Positions 54,075 to 63,480 of a stretch of DNA of 64,000 bases are shown piece after piece. How positions within the stretch are numbered: position 1 is the first letter of the stretch; each line of letters starts with the position of its first letter. Source of the DNA: Solirubrobacter sp963792915. GTDB lineage: Bacteria > Actinomycetota > Thermoleophilia > Solirubrobacterales > Solirubrobacteraceae. The stretch is from the NCBI GenBank assembly GCA_963792915.1, contig CAWBYD010000006.1, positions 1 through 64,000 of the forward strand. The letters run 5' to 3'. The position numbers and the translations under genes are program-made. The notes under the pieces are model-generated. The model made no database searches. It was not told where the DNA came from and saw nothing but the letters and a program-made list of their open reading frames with translations.

Positions 54075-54439
54075 CGTTCCTGCATCGGCGTGGCCCCGCT
54101 GGGTCTGAAGGGAGCGCCGGCCGCCGCGTCGCGCGCGTGGAGCGCCAATGTCGATGGGGACGCGCGCCACGGCTGATGCGTGACGGTGCTCGTGCGGACG
54201 TGAGACTGTGCCGCGGGCAGCCAGCGGTCGCGACGAGAGGCACCGGCCCTGGTGACGTCAGCGGCGGCGGCGTAAAGGCGGCCCCGGGCGGCCAAACGAC
54301 GAGGAACGCCTGGCGTCAGCACAAGCGGTGAACTCGCCAATCGACGCGGCGTCTCACCACATCGAGCTCGCGCGCCCTAACTCTGACGCCGCGCGCGTGC
54401 GCCACGGCGCGATCGTCCCGGCCGCGTCGGCGACCAGTT
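54075..54439. other. Stretch without a recognised gene
   Basis: No family, repeat or structured element stands out in these 365 bases. Confidence 0.35.
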
Positions 54440-54760
54440 CACGGCTGGACAGCTGCCGCGGCCGACAGCGAAAGCGGGCATCGAAGGGGGGCGTGGACGG
54501 GAGGGTGCGCGACCGGTTCTGACCATGACCGGCAGTCGGCGTCGAGCAGGGGCCGCGGAGCCGGTCGGAGCTGGTAGAAGACGGCGACGCGGATCCCGTC
54601 GGGGTGAGGATGTAGGTGGCTGCGCGGCAGCGTGGATGAGGCCGTGTAGGCGTAGGCGGCGCAGGTCGTAGCTCACGGTGGCGGAGCGGGGGCGAGGTGC
54701 GGCGACGAGCCGCGAAGGCGTGGGGAAAGCCGGTGACGGCGGGCAGGAGTGGCAGAGGGC
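54440..54760 (-). pseudogene. Winged-helix C-terminal domain remnant
   Basis: Reading from 54760 downward one finds ALRFGSRA, ATVSYDLRRLRLHGLI and then, after a frame change, DGIRVAVFYQLRPAPRPLLD. This matches a winged-helix domain (YDLRRLRLxGLI...LTxxGxRVALFY) that I have seen only at the C-termini of mobile-element-linked hypothetical proteins. The upstream part runs into degenerate G-rich sequence, so the rest of the gene is unreadable. Confidence 0.45.
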
Positions 54761-55445
<685 letters not shown>

Positions 55446-55466
55446 AAAAGAGAAGCCGCTAGCGAG

Positions 55467-55511
55467 GTGTCGGAGAAGGTGACTCCGCAAGCTCCGCACG
55501 GAGACCGGGCT
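55467..55511 (-). repeat. 45-bp repeat, second copy
   Basis: Reverse complement of 53143-53187 with three differences. It starts 21 bases after the poly-G tract. Confidence 0.6.
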
Positions 55512-55594
55512 GCGCCCTTCCATCCCCAACGGCGCGACCGCTCACCGCACGGCCGCAGAGCCAGTCCCCGCGAGTCATATGGCTACCGTATGGT

Positions 55595-55837
55595 ATGGCG
55601 CGAACCCCGACGCTCGTACAACTCTCCGAGGAGTTGCTCGAGCGACTCGATGCCTACCGAGCTCGTGTGGGGCGGTCGCGCTCCGACGTCGTGCGCGAAG
55701 CGATCGAGAAGTACCTGGCGGCCGATCGAGAAGCAGAGATCGATCGGCGTCTTGCCGAGGCCTACGCGCGCCGGCCGCGCGAAGACGTCTGGAGCGAACA
55801 AGCGGCCAGGCAGATGATCTCCGCGGAGCCGTGGTGA
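55595..55837 (+). CDS. CopG-type ribbon-helix-helix antitoxin
   Basis: An 80-residue protein: TLVQLSEELLERLDAYRARV and GRSRSDVVREAIEKYL are the RHH fold; EAYARRPREDVWSEQAARQM is the toxin-binding tail. TATGG occurs three times in the 25 bases around the start (ATATGG, GTATGG, and the start codon itself), possibly an operator and a leaderless start. Its stop overlaps the MazF start (GTGA). Confidence 0.9.
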   Translation: MARTPTLVQLSEELLERLDAYRARVGRSRSDVVREAIEKYLAADREAEIDRRLAEAYARRPREDVWSEQAARQMISAEPW

Positions 55838-56142
55838 ACCGCGGCGAGGTGTGGTGGGTCGAGCACCCGGACGCCGGCCGACGCCCCGCCTGCGTGCTCA
55901 CTCGCCAGGCCGCCGTTCCGATCCTCAACGCGCTGCTGGTCGCACCCGCCACGCGGACCATTCGCGGCATCCCGACGGAAGTCTGCCTGACCAAAGATGA
56001 CGGCATGCCCGAGGACTGCGCGCTCAGCTTCGACAACCTCACCACGGCCCCGAAGTCGTTGCTCACGAGCCGCATCATCATCCTGCCGGACGCCCGACTC
56101 CCCGAGTTGTCCAGCGCACTGCGCGCCGCCACCGGCTGCTGA
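55834..56142 (+). CDS. MazF/PemK-family endoribonuclease toxin
   Basis: A 102-residue toxin. VNRGEVWWVEHPDAGRRPAC, ALLVAPATRTIRGIPTEVCL, DCALSFDNLTTAPKSLLTSR are the three family blocks. GTG 55834 is coupled to the antitoxin stop. Intact. It differs clearly from the MazF at 42.1 kb, so the two were acquired separately. Confidence 0.92.
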   Translation: MNRGEVWWVEHPDAGRRPACVLTRQAAVPILNALLVAPATRTIRGIPTEVCLTKDDGMPEDCALSFDNLTTAPKSLLTSRIIILPDARLPELSSALRAATGC

Positions 56143-56806
56143 AACGGCCTCCGCGCCCGACCCGGTGACAACGCCGGCCTTGGAAGGTATCCCCGCGCGA
56201 GTCGGCAAGCTTCTTGAGCCATTCCAGTCGGTGGCGCGGAGCGTTGCCGAGGCCCTTGACCTCGACTCCGACGACCTCACCGCGGTTGTTCTCGAGTACG
56301 ACGTCGACGTCTTCGCGGTCGCGCTGGTACTGGTCGATGCGGGGCTGTTGCTCAGACCACGACGCGTCTTGAGTAGTTCGCCGACGACGAATGTCTCGCA
56401 CGGCTTGCCGGTCAGCTGATCGTCGTCGGCGATCCACTCGTCGTCGGCTCCCAAGACATGCGCGAGCAGACCGCTGTCGCAGACGTAGAGCTTCGGCGTT
56501 GCGGCCTCGCGCGGCCGAGTGCCGGCCGCCACGCCGGGAGGCGTGTGACGAGGAACATCTGTTCGAACAGCGCCGCGTACGCCTGGACCATGTCGTGGTG
56601 CGTGCCGACATGCGGCAGCTGAGGAGGTTCGCCGACTGCGCGGCCAGCAGTCGCAACAGCCGTGCGGCGTCGTCATGCGACGGACGTCGGCCGGCTCGGC
56701 GAAGTCGCGCGCGAGGGTCGCGGCGACGTAGTTCGCGAACCAGCGGTCGCGCAGTCGTCCGGCAGGACGGGGCCGCGCTTCGGATAGCCGCTCTCAGAGA
56801 CCGCAT
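56125..56806 (-). pseudogene. DUF4143 ATP-binding protein remnant
   Basis: Only the C-terminal half survives: AATPKLYVCDSGLLAHVLGA, DDDQLTGKPCETFVVGELLK, then in another frame RIDQYQRDREDVDVVLENNR and GEVVGVEVKGLGNAPRH, the DUF4143 nuclease-like core with its D...ExK pattern (DVDVVLE, GVEVKG). The AAA half with Walker motifs is absent or scrambled. A second, fuller relative is at 27.0-28.3 kb. Confidence 0.7.
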
Positions 56807-56843
56807 GCACGAATGCGGACCGGCCCACCGGGGCGCCGCTGCC

Positions 56844-57302
56844 TCATGCCCACAGGCAAGTTCGGCCGCCTGCGCGAGATCGGCAAGAACGGCGTTCGTC
56901 GTGCGCTCGATCAGCTTCGACGCCCGATCGATATCGGCCGCTGGGGTCGACGAGCACGCTCAGGCCCATCCGGCGTCCAGGAGCTGCTCGGTGAAAGCCT
57001 GGACATGGGATTGGGGCCGGCGTGTGTGCGTTCCACGCCGCTCGGCGTTCTTGGCCAGCAACACGTAGCTCGCGAGCCACGCGAAACTGGTTTCCGTCCA
57101 CCAACGGCCGATGGCGAGCCAACGAGTGCAGCAGCGCGGCCACCTTGCTCATCAGCTCCGGGTACGCGTCCTGGCCGAGAACGCGCGCCCGCGGCCGGTA
57201 AACCGCCGCATCGAGCAGCCCGAGATCGCGCACGCCTACAGCGCCGCCGACCGCGAACCGCGCGATCCGCAACGCCTGCTCGGTCGTGAGATAGCGAGTC
57301 AC
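56844..57302 (-). pseudogene. Doc-family (Fic-fold) toxin, frameshifted after the active motif
   Basis: GTG 57302 starts VTRYLTTEQALRIARFAVGG, then DLGLLDAAVYRPRARVLGQD, ELMSKVAALLHSLARHRPLV and DGNQ. The Fic motif H...DGNKR is present up to the lysine, which is replaced or shifted (DGNQ). Downstream the frame changes, and AWLASYVLLAKN can be read only in another frame. Doc toxins phosphorylate EF-Tu. Its start overlaps the antitoxin stop (GTGA). Either inactive or a sequence error at about 57115. Confidence 0.75.
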
Positions 57303-57495
57303 GCGCCGAGTCGGCGCAACAACCCCGCGAACCGCTCCGCACCCCGTTCGGCGAGCCGGTCGCTCAGTTCAACGTCCGCGGCACAGAACAGGTACCCATC
57401 AACGGCCGCAAGGGCGACCTGCTGCATGCTCCGCCCTCCTTCTCGGCCCGCAGCCGCAGCGCCTCGGTCTGCTCGTCGCTCAATCTGAGCGTCAT
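57299..57495 (-). pseudogene. RHH-type antitoxin of the Doc pair, one frame change
   Basis: MTLRLSDEQTEALRLRAEKE in one frame and SMQQVALAAVDGYLF, AADVELSDRLAERGAERFAG, LLRRLGA in the next make a normal 65-residue antitoxin. The length is not a multiple of three, so one base is lost or gained near 57430. A perfect palindrome lies six bases upstream of the start codon. Confidence 0.7.
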
Positions 57496-57500
57496 CGCCA

Positions 57501-57519
57501 CGGTATCGAAACGATACCG
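57501..57519. promoter_or_regulatory. Palindromic operator of the RHH-Doc pair
   Basis: CGGTATCG-AAA-CGATACCG, two perfect 8-base arms with a 3-base spacer, directly upstream of the antitoxin start. This is the strongest operator-like palindrome in the window. Confidence 0.7.
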
Positions 57520-57615
57520 CGCGACGTTGACGAAGCTAACCGGACTCTCACAGAAAACACGTGGTTCACATCCGGTGGACTTATCGGCGATCGGCTGAGA
57601 AGATCGATCTCAGCC

Positions 57616-59466
57616 ATGAAGCGATCCGTGTCCCTGCTGGTGCTGTTGCTCGCGTGGCTCGCGACCGCGCCGCCCGCCGCCTTCGCCGCCCCGCCGACGA
57701 TCGCCGCGGCGCCGACGCTCAATCCGGTCGCCGGCACGAGCGCCGCCGGCGGCGGCAACGGGATCGACTACTACCGCGTCGCCCTGCACGGCGGCGACAA
57801 GCTGCAACTGAATGTCAACCCGTCGGGGTCGTCCGAATATGAGTTCGACCTGTACGCGCCCGGAACGAGCGACTCGTCGTTCACACAATCTTCGCCGGTC
57901 GACGCGGCCACCACCAATCCACCTTACGGAAATTCACCGCAGGTGGTGACGGTGCAGGCGCCCTATTCCGGCACATTCGTCCTGGCCGCATGCTCACCCA
58001 CCGACGCGTTGAACGACGGCGGAGACTGCCGCCAGGCCGTCACCAATCCGCGCAACGTCGTCAGCCCGATGAGCGCCTACGGCGTTTCACCGTCGCTGGT
58101 CGACGGCGGCGTCTCCCCAGCCTGCGCGTCCTCCCAGACGCCCGCGGGACCGACGATCTCCGCCGCGGGGATGGTCTCCGTAGGCTCCTGCGAGGCGGGT
58201 GGCGGCCACGCGATCGACTTCTGGGGCGTCAAGCTCAACGGCGGCGACCAGCTTCAGCTCACCGTCGCGCCGCCCGTCGGGATCGGCGCGCTCGAGTTCG
58301 AGCTCTACGGGGATGGGACGTCGGATGCCACGTTCACCCAGAGGCCGCCGGTGGATGTGGCGAGCGCGTCCGCGTACGGCGCGGGCGGCACCGACCAGGT
58401 GATCACGCTGCAGGCTCCGTACACCGGCACGTTTGTGCTGGCCGTCTGCGCGCCGGTCAGCGCCTTCGGCAGCGGCAGCGACTGCCGCGCGATCGAAACC
58501 GGCGGCGCCCGCAACTTCACCGTCCCGATTCCGCCCTACACGTACTCGACGGCGCTCGTGGGCGGCGGAGTGAGCGCACAATGCGCGTCGAGTGAGACGC
58601 GCGCGACGGCGACGATCAACGGCGCACCGGGCATCACGTCGGGCGCGTGCGAGGCCGGCGGCGGCGGCGCGATCGACTTCTGGGGCGTCGCGCTGAATGC
58701 GGGCGACCAGGTGCAGCTGGCGGTCTCGCCGCCCGATGTGGCAGGCGTCGAATTCGACCTCTACGCACCGGGCACGACGGATACCTCGTTCACCCAGACG
58801 GCGCCGGTCGATTCCGACACGGTTTCGGGCGGAGCGGCGGGGAAGGCGACACTGACCGCCACCGTCGCGGGGACCTACGTGCTGGCGGTCTGCGAGCCCG
58901 CGGCGGCGGGAACCTCGTCCGACTGCCGCGCGATCCGGACCGGCGGCGGCCGCGACTTCCAGCTGCCGATGCGGCCCTACACGTTCGGCCCGGTCACCAG
59001 CCCGGCCGGCACCGACGCGAACGGCGGGGACACGTCGAGCGGCTTCGGCGACTTCGGCGGGTACGGCGGGTATGGCGACGGCACCGGGTACGGCGGCTCG
59101 TCGAGCAGCACCCTCAAGCTCTCAAGGCAAACCCTGTCGGTATCGAAGAAGCACACGATCTCCGTCACGCTCAAGTGCACCGGCGTCTCGTGCTCGGGCA
59201 AGCTCAAGCTGACGGCCGTGGAGAAGACGACCTCGGGCAAGGGCTCGAAGCGAAAGACGGTCAAGAAGACCGTGACGGTCGGCTCGGAGACCTTCTACGT
59301 CTTCGACACCGCCAAGGTGCTGATCACGCTCAACGCCACGGGCCTCAAGCTCCTCAAGCACAACCACGGCAAGCTCTCGGTCACGGCCACCGCGTCCTAC
59401 GACCCAGGGACGGGCAGGAACACGGCCTCCGCCCACGCCACGCTCTCGCTGCGTGGCAAAGTCTGA
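57616..59466 (+). CDS. Secreted protein with three tandem jelly-roll-like repeats
   Basis: A 616-residue exported protein. The signal peptide is MKRSVSLLVLLLAWLATAPP, cut near AFA-AP. Three repeats of about 140 residues follow; each contains a GGxxIDxxxVxLxxGDxLQL strand, EFDLYxxGTxDxxFTQ, and GTFVLAxCxP with a DCR. They resemble bacterial pre-peptidase C-terminal (PPC-like) beta domains. A glycine/tyrosine linker (YGGYGDGTGYGG) leads to a Lys/Thr-rich Ig-like C-terminal domain (SVSKKHTISVTLKCTGVSC). Each repeat has paired cysteines. No enzyme motif. Role unknown: possibly adhesion or matrix. Intact. Confidence 0.85.
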   Translation: MKRSVSLLVLLLAWLATAPPAAFAAPPTIAAAPTLNPVAGTSAAGGGNGIDYYRVALHGGDKLQLNVNPSGSSEYEFDLYAPGTSDSSFTQSSPVDAATTNPPYGNSPQVVTVQAPYSGTFVLAACSPTDALNDGGDCRQAVTNPRNVVSPMSAYGVSPSLVDGGVSPACASSQTPAGPTISAAGMVSVGSCEAGGGHAIDFWGVKLNGGDQLQLTVAPPVGIGALEFELYGDGTSDATFTQRPPVDVASASAYGAGGTDQVITLQAPYTGTFVLAVCAPVSAFGSGSDCRAIETGGARNFTVPIPPYTYSTALVGGGVSAQCASSETRATATINGAPGITSGACEAGGGGAIDFWGVALNAGDQVQLAVSPPDVAGVEFDLYAPGTTDTSFTQTAPVDSDTVSGGAAGKATLTATVAGTYVLAVCEPAAAGTSSDCRAIRTGGGRDFQLPMRPYTFGPVTSPAGTDANGGDTSSGFGDFGGYGGYGDGTGYGGSSSSTLKLSRQTLSVSKKHTISVTLKCTGVSCSGKLKLTAVEKTTSGKGSKRKTVKKTVTVGSETFYVFDTAKVLITLNATGLKLLKHNHGKLSVTATASYDPGTGRNTASAHATLSLRGKV

Positions 59467-59637
59467 TCGGCGCGCTACTGGCCACCGGACGGCCTGCCAC
59501 CCTGAACGTGGACTCCTCGCCAGGGTCGGTCTCGCGAGCCGGAGCACCGACGCGCGGCGGCCGCGACGATGCGATCGCCACCGGCTCGCGCGCGGCCTGC
59601 TTGACCGGCCTTGGCCGACGTGGGACCGTCGCCAGCG

Positions 59638-60102
59638 ATGGACGCCGCGATGCATCGCACGCTGGTCGTGGCCAACCGCACCGCGCAGACCCCGGTCCTG
59701 CTTCAACAGGTCGACCGTCGCGCTGCCGCCCGCCCGACCTGGTTCACGTTGCTCGTCCCCGACACGTCGAGCAAGCGCGCCGATTGGACGCTGCACGAGG
59801 CGCTCAAGGAAGTTCGGAAGGCGGCTCTCGGGCCCATGGGGCTGAGACGGGCGCACGTGGACGGTCTGGTCGGCGGCAAGGACGCGTTCGAGTCCGTGAG
59901 GCGAGCGCTCGAGTTGGGCACGTTCGATGACGTTCTGATCTCGACCCTCCCCGCGCAGGACTCAGTCTGGTTGCGAGACGAGCTGCCGCGTGACGTAGCG
60001 CTGCTCGGCGTGGAAGTGACCGTCATCACGCCGCCGCGGCCGGCGCGCAACCGGCTCGCGCGCTTTCTCCTGCCGGATCGGCCGGACGGCCGAGACGGCT
60101 GA
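59638..60102 (+). CDS. Universal-stress-like hypothetical protein
   Basis: A protein of about 154 residues: MHRTLVVANRTAQTPVLLQQ, RPTWFTLLVPDTSSKRADWT, DDVLISTLPAQDSVWLRDEL and a strongly basic tail. The alpha/beta pattern resembles small nucleotide-binding proteins annotated as universal-stress-like in actinobacteria. The start may be 59638 or 59650; no good ribosome site separates them. Function unknown. Confidence 0.7.
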   Translation: MDAAMHRTLVVANRTAQTPVLLQQVDRRAAARPTWFTLLVPDTSSKRADWTLHEALKEVRKAALGPMGLRRAHVDGLVGGKDAFESVRRALELGTFDDVLISTLPAQDSVWLRDELPRDVALLGVEVTVITPPRPARNRLARFLLPDRPDGRDG

Positions 60103-60246
60103 ATTCGCTCTGTCGCACGCCGACGAGGCGGCTCCGCGGCGTGCTCGAGGAGCCGCGCGATCTTCGCCGTCGTGATGGTGGAGAATCGATCGGCCGTCGC
60201 GGTAGGCGAGCGGGGGATGGCGAGCAACCACCGGACCGGAGCGAAC

Positions 60247-60705
60247 ATGACGAGCTTCAGCGTGAAGACCATCGATCCCCGTCCGGCCGCGGTGGTCCGC
60301 GCCGAGGTCCCGCTGAGCGAGCTTTCGACCGTGTTCGACCGCGGCTTCCCCGAGGTGATGCGGGTGGCGCAGGCGCAGGGCATCGCGATCACGGGCCCGC
60401 CGTTCGGCTTCTACCCGCGGATGCCCACCGACACCGTGGAAGTCGTGGCCGGGTTCCCGGTCTCGGCGCCGATCACGCCGGACGGCGACGTGACCTCGTT
60501 CGAGTTGCCCGGCGGCCGGGTGGTCACGGGTCTCCACGTCGGTCCGTACGACGCGCTCCCGGAGTCCTACCGCCAGCTCACCGACTGGGCGGTGGGCGAG
60601 GGTCACAGGCTCGCCGATCACATGTGGGAGTCCTACCTCACCGATCCGCGGACCCAGCCGGATCCCGGGACGTGGCAGACCGAGATCAGCTGGCCGCTCG
60701 CCTGA
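60247..60705 (+). CDS. GyrI-like / AraC effector-binding domain protein
   Basis: A 152-residue single-domain protein: FSVKTIDPRPAAVVRAEVPL, GPPFGFYPRMPTDTVEVVAG, GRVVTGLHVGPYDALPESYR and WESYLTDPRTQPDPGTWQTE are the SHS2-type blocks of the family, which binds small hydrophobic ligands. GGAG six bases before ATG 60247 decides the start. No DNA-binding domain is present. It converges with the DUF2461 gene, with stops adjacent. Confidence 0.9.
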   Translation: MTSFSVKTIDPRPAAVVRAEVPLSELSTVFDRGFPEVMRVAQAQGIAITGPPFGFYPRMPTDTVEVVAGFPVSAPITPDGDVTSFELPGGRVVTGLHVGPYDALPESYRQLTDWAVGEGHRLADHMWESYLTDPRTQPDPGTWQTEISWPLA

Positions 60706-61401
60706 TCAGAACGAGACGCGGGCGCCGCCGCACAGGAAGCGCATGAATTCCGCGGACTCGCCGCACAACTCGATGAACCGCGAGAGAAACCCGCCGGCGG
60801 TGACCTCTGACTCGCTCAGGTCGGCGACGGCGATGAAGTCCTTGCGCTTGAGGTCCTCGATCAGCGGATGGTCGCGGTCGAAGCCGGCGGGCGGGCGCTT
60901 GAGCGCGCTGCCGCCGAGACGGAAGTGCTCCGTGAATGCCGGGTCCTCGACGATGCCCTGCCAGCGCAGCGGGGTCGTGGCGATCGCGGTTCGGATGGCG
61001 TGCAGCGTCTGAGCGTCCGGGCTCCACATGCCGCAGCCCAGGAAGACGGTGCCGGGCTCGAGGTGTAGGTAGAAGCCTGGAGCGTGGGCGTCTCGTGCGC
61101 GCTCGTGGCGGAACTGGATGCCGACGTGAGTCTTGTACGGCGACTTGTCCTTGGAGAAGCGGATGTCGCGGTAGATGCGGAACATCGAGCCGCCGGTCGG
61201 CCGCGGATCAGCAGTGATGTGGCGGCTGACCTCCTCCGGCAGGCGCATTCCGACGTCTTCGATGAACGCCAGCGCGGGTTCCTGGACGTCGGCGACGTAG
61301 CGATCCTTGTTGGCCGCGAACCACGCACGGTCGTTGTTCTCGGCGAGCTTGGTCAGGAAGGCGAACAGCTCAGGGGAGAAGGACGGCTCCTCGTCGGTCA
61401 C
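60706..61401 (-). CDS. DUF2461 family protein
   Basis: A 231-residue protein with family blocks LFAFLTKLAENNDRAWFAAN, MFRIYRDIRFSKDKSPYKTH and PGFYLHLEPGTVFLGCGMW, then FIALADL-like FIAVADLSESEV. The function of DUF2461 is not established. It starts with GTG at 61401. Intact. Confidence 0.9.
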   Translation of the reverse strand: MTDEEPSFSPELFAFLTKLAENNDRAWFAANKDRYVADVQEPALAFIEDVGMRLPEEVSRHITADPRPTGGSMFRIYRDIRFSKDKSPYKTHVGIQFRHERARDAHAPGFYLHLEPGTVFLGCGMWSPDAQTLHAIRTAIATTPLRWQGIVEDPAFTEHFRLGGSALKRPPAGFDRDHPLIEDLKRKDFIAVADLSESEVTAGGFLSRFIELCGESAEFMRFLCGGARVSF

Positions 61402-61467
61402 GCCGCCTATCTTCGCTTAGCGAAGCCGCCGCACTCAATTCGCGGCGCCGATCCCCCGGGCGTTACT

Positions 61468-61529
61468 GGCCGCATGTCTTGGATGGGGAGTCCCGGCGCC
61501 TGGTCGTCGGCGGTGACGAACATCGGCGC
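61468..61529 (-). pseudogene. Relic of an SRA-like HNH endonuclease gene
   Basis: APMFVTADD and PGLPIQDMRP match the HNH endonuclease at 41.07-41.98 kb at both protein and DNA level, with the 27-odd bases between them deleted. Nothing else of the gene remains here. Confidence 0.55.
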
Positions 61530-61612
61530 GCGGCGGCTGACCGCGGGGCACGCCGAGACGGAGATCACGGCGGCCGGTCCGTCCCGTAAACGCGCTCGCG
61601 CCGATCGCCGGC

Positions 61613-62329
61613 TCACTTGACGCTGGCGATCAGCCGCTCACGGTCGAACGTCGCCGAGACGAGCCGCCAGCCGAGCGCGTTGGCCACCAGCAGCGCCGCC
61701 CCGAGGCCGACGGCGAGCCCGAGCGTCGCGTGGATCGTGCCGAACGCGATGAGCGTGGTCACGACCGCCCACGGGAGGCTCACCAGCATGCTGAGCTGCT
61801 GCGCGGCGCGGATGTCGCTCGATCTGGCCGAGATCGCGATCGCCAGCCAGATCGAGCAGCCGGCGATGAGCGGCGTGAAGATCACCTGGGCGATGATGTC
61901 GGAGGCGCGGATGAGCGCGCCGGCGACGCCCGGCGAGGCGAAGAGCTCGGCGCAGGCGAGGAAGCAGGCGTAGACGGCGTACGCGACCGCGACCGACGGG
62001 ATCAGCGGCGCGAGTGCCTTGCCGACCACGAACTCCTCGCGGCGGATCGGCGTCGTGAGCACCGGCTCGAGCGTCCCCTGCTGGCGCTCGCCGACGATCG
62101 AGGCGGCGGCGACGGCTGCCGGCACGAGCGCGGGCACGGCGAGCATGTAGAGCAGCACGTGGCGGTGGCTGAGCTGGGTCGCGTCCGAGGACTTCAGCAC
62201 CAGCAGGCTCACGAGCGGCTGGATGAGGAAGATCAGCGGGAGGATCGCCATCGCCAGGACGACGGAGCGACTGCGCCGATACTCCCGCAGCTCCTTGCGC
62301 ACGATCGCGCGGATGCGCCGCCGGTTCAC
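61613..62329 (-). CDS. ABC-2 type transporter permease
   Basis: A 238-residue inner-membrane protein. The cytoplasmic start RAIVRKELREYRRSRSVVLA is followed by six hydrophobic segments (ILPLIFLIQPLVSLLVL; VPALVPAAVAAASIVG; VAVAYAVYACFLACAELF; IIAQVIFTPLIAGCSIWLAI and two near the end). ERQQGTLEPVLTTPIRREE is the conserved ABC-2 coupling motif. GTG 62329 overlaps the ATPase stop (GTGA). With the ATPase it forms an exporter; the substrate is unknown. Confidence 0.93.
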   Translation of the reverse strand: MNRRRIRAIVRKELREYRRSRSVVLAMAILPLIFLIQPLVSLLVLKSSDATQLSHRHVLLYMLAVPALVPAAVAAASIVGERQQGTLEPVLTTPIRREEFVVGKALAPLIPSVAVAYAVYACFLACAELFASPGVAGALIRASDIIAQVIFTPLIAGCSIWLAIAISARSSDIRAAQQLSMLVSLPWAVVTTLIAFGTIHATLGLAVGLGAALLVANALGWRLVSATFDRERLIASVK

Positions 62330-63324
62330 GACGCGTCGTCGCCGATCAGTTCGAGGTAGACGTCCTCGAGCGAGTGCTGCGATTCGCCGATCGCGAGCAC
62401 GTCCGCGCCGGCCGCCACGAGCGCGCGCGCCACCGCCGGGGCGGCGACGGTTGCCTCAGAGACGGCCAGGACGTACCGGCCGGGCTCGGCCGACCGCCAC
62501 CCGTCGACGCACGGCAGGCCGGCGAAGACGCGGTCCGGCGCGGCGAGCGGGGCCACCGTCCGGACGCTGAGCGCCTTGGCGAACAGCCGGTCGCGCAGCT
62601 CGTCGGGCCGGCCGATGCTGCGCAGCGTCGTGTTGAGAATCGCGACGCGGTCGCAGAGGCGCTCGGCCTCCTCGAGGCGATGCGTCGTCAGGAAGATCGT
62701 CACGCCGCTGCGCCCGAGCGCCGCGATCAGCTCGTGAACGTCGCGGGTGGCGACCGGGTCGAGGCCCGCGGTCGGCTCGTCGAGGAACAGCACCTGCGGG
62801 TCGCTGAGCAGCGCGCGCGCCAGTGCGACGCGCTGGCGCAGGCCCTTCGACAGCGCGCCGCACGGGTCGTCCGCGCGATCGGTCAGGTTGACGGCGCGCA
62901 GCGCGCGGTCGATGCGCTCGCGCGGGCCGGGCACGTCGTAGAGGTCCGCGAAGCATTCGAGGTTCTCGGCCACGCTCAGGCGCAGGTAGAGCCCGGGGGT
63001 CTCCGGCAGGATCGCGATCCGCCGCCGGATCTCGACGCCGTTCTCGGGCGTGAGCGGGATGCCGGCCACGGTCGCGGACCCCGAGGTCGGCGCGATCAGC
63101 GTCCCGAGCGCTCGGACGGTCGTCGTCTTGCCGGCACCGTTCGGCCCGAGGAATCCGAAGATCTCGCCGTGGCCGATCTCGAAGGACACGTCCTCGAACG
63201 CCGTGCGCGCGCCGAAGCGCTTGCTCAGCCCGTGGACGGCCAGCGCCACGCCGGCAACCGTCCGATCGACGTGATCAGCGGACACTCGCCGCAAATCTAC
63301 GCGGGTTCGATGAGCTGACTCCAT
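62326..63324 (-). CDS. ABC transporter ATP-binding protein
   Basis: An ATPase of about 332 residues. Walker A GPNGAGKTTT, Q-loop LPETPGLYLRLSV, signature LSKGLRQRV, Walker B VLFLDEPTAGLDP and H-loop TTHRLEEAERL are all intact. The C-terminal extension (about 230-330) is the DUF4162-like domain of DrrA/NatA-type exporters. The start is ATG 63324 or GTG 63285; no ribosome site decides. It is coupled to the permease gene. Confidence 0.93.
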   Translation of the reverse strand: MESAHRTRVDLRRVSADHVDRTVAGVALAVHGLSKRFGARTAFEDVSFEIGHGEIFGFLGPNGAGKTTTVRALGTLIAPTSGSATVAGIPLTPENGVEIRRRIAILPETPGLYLRLSVAENLECFADLYDVPGPRERIDRALRAVNLTDRADDPCGALSKGLRQRVALARALLSDPQVLFLDEPTAGLDPVATRDVHELIAALGRSGVTIFLTTHRLEEAERLCDRVAILNTTLRSIGRPDELRDRLFAKALSVRTVAPLAAPDRVFAGLPCVDGWRSAEPGRYVLAVSEATVAAPAVARALVAAGADVLAIGESQHSLEDVYLELIGDDAS

Positions 63325-63480
63325 CCTCAGTAGAACGCCACCGGATTCCGCGGTCGACTGCGGGCGCGCGCGACCCCGCGGCTGTCGATGACGCGCCAAC
63401 TTGACGCCGGGCAGTTGAGGTCGAGCACCGACCGGCCGATATCGCGGCTCAACTGTCTCGTGTCGTCAAAGGAGGCCCGC

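Noticed and set aside
63434..63441. GCCGATAT as a flagellar-sigma -10 element for the HAMP-repeat gene
   Set aside because: The matching TAAA -35 element is not present at the right spacing.
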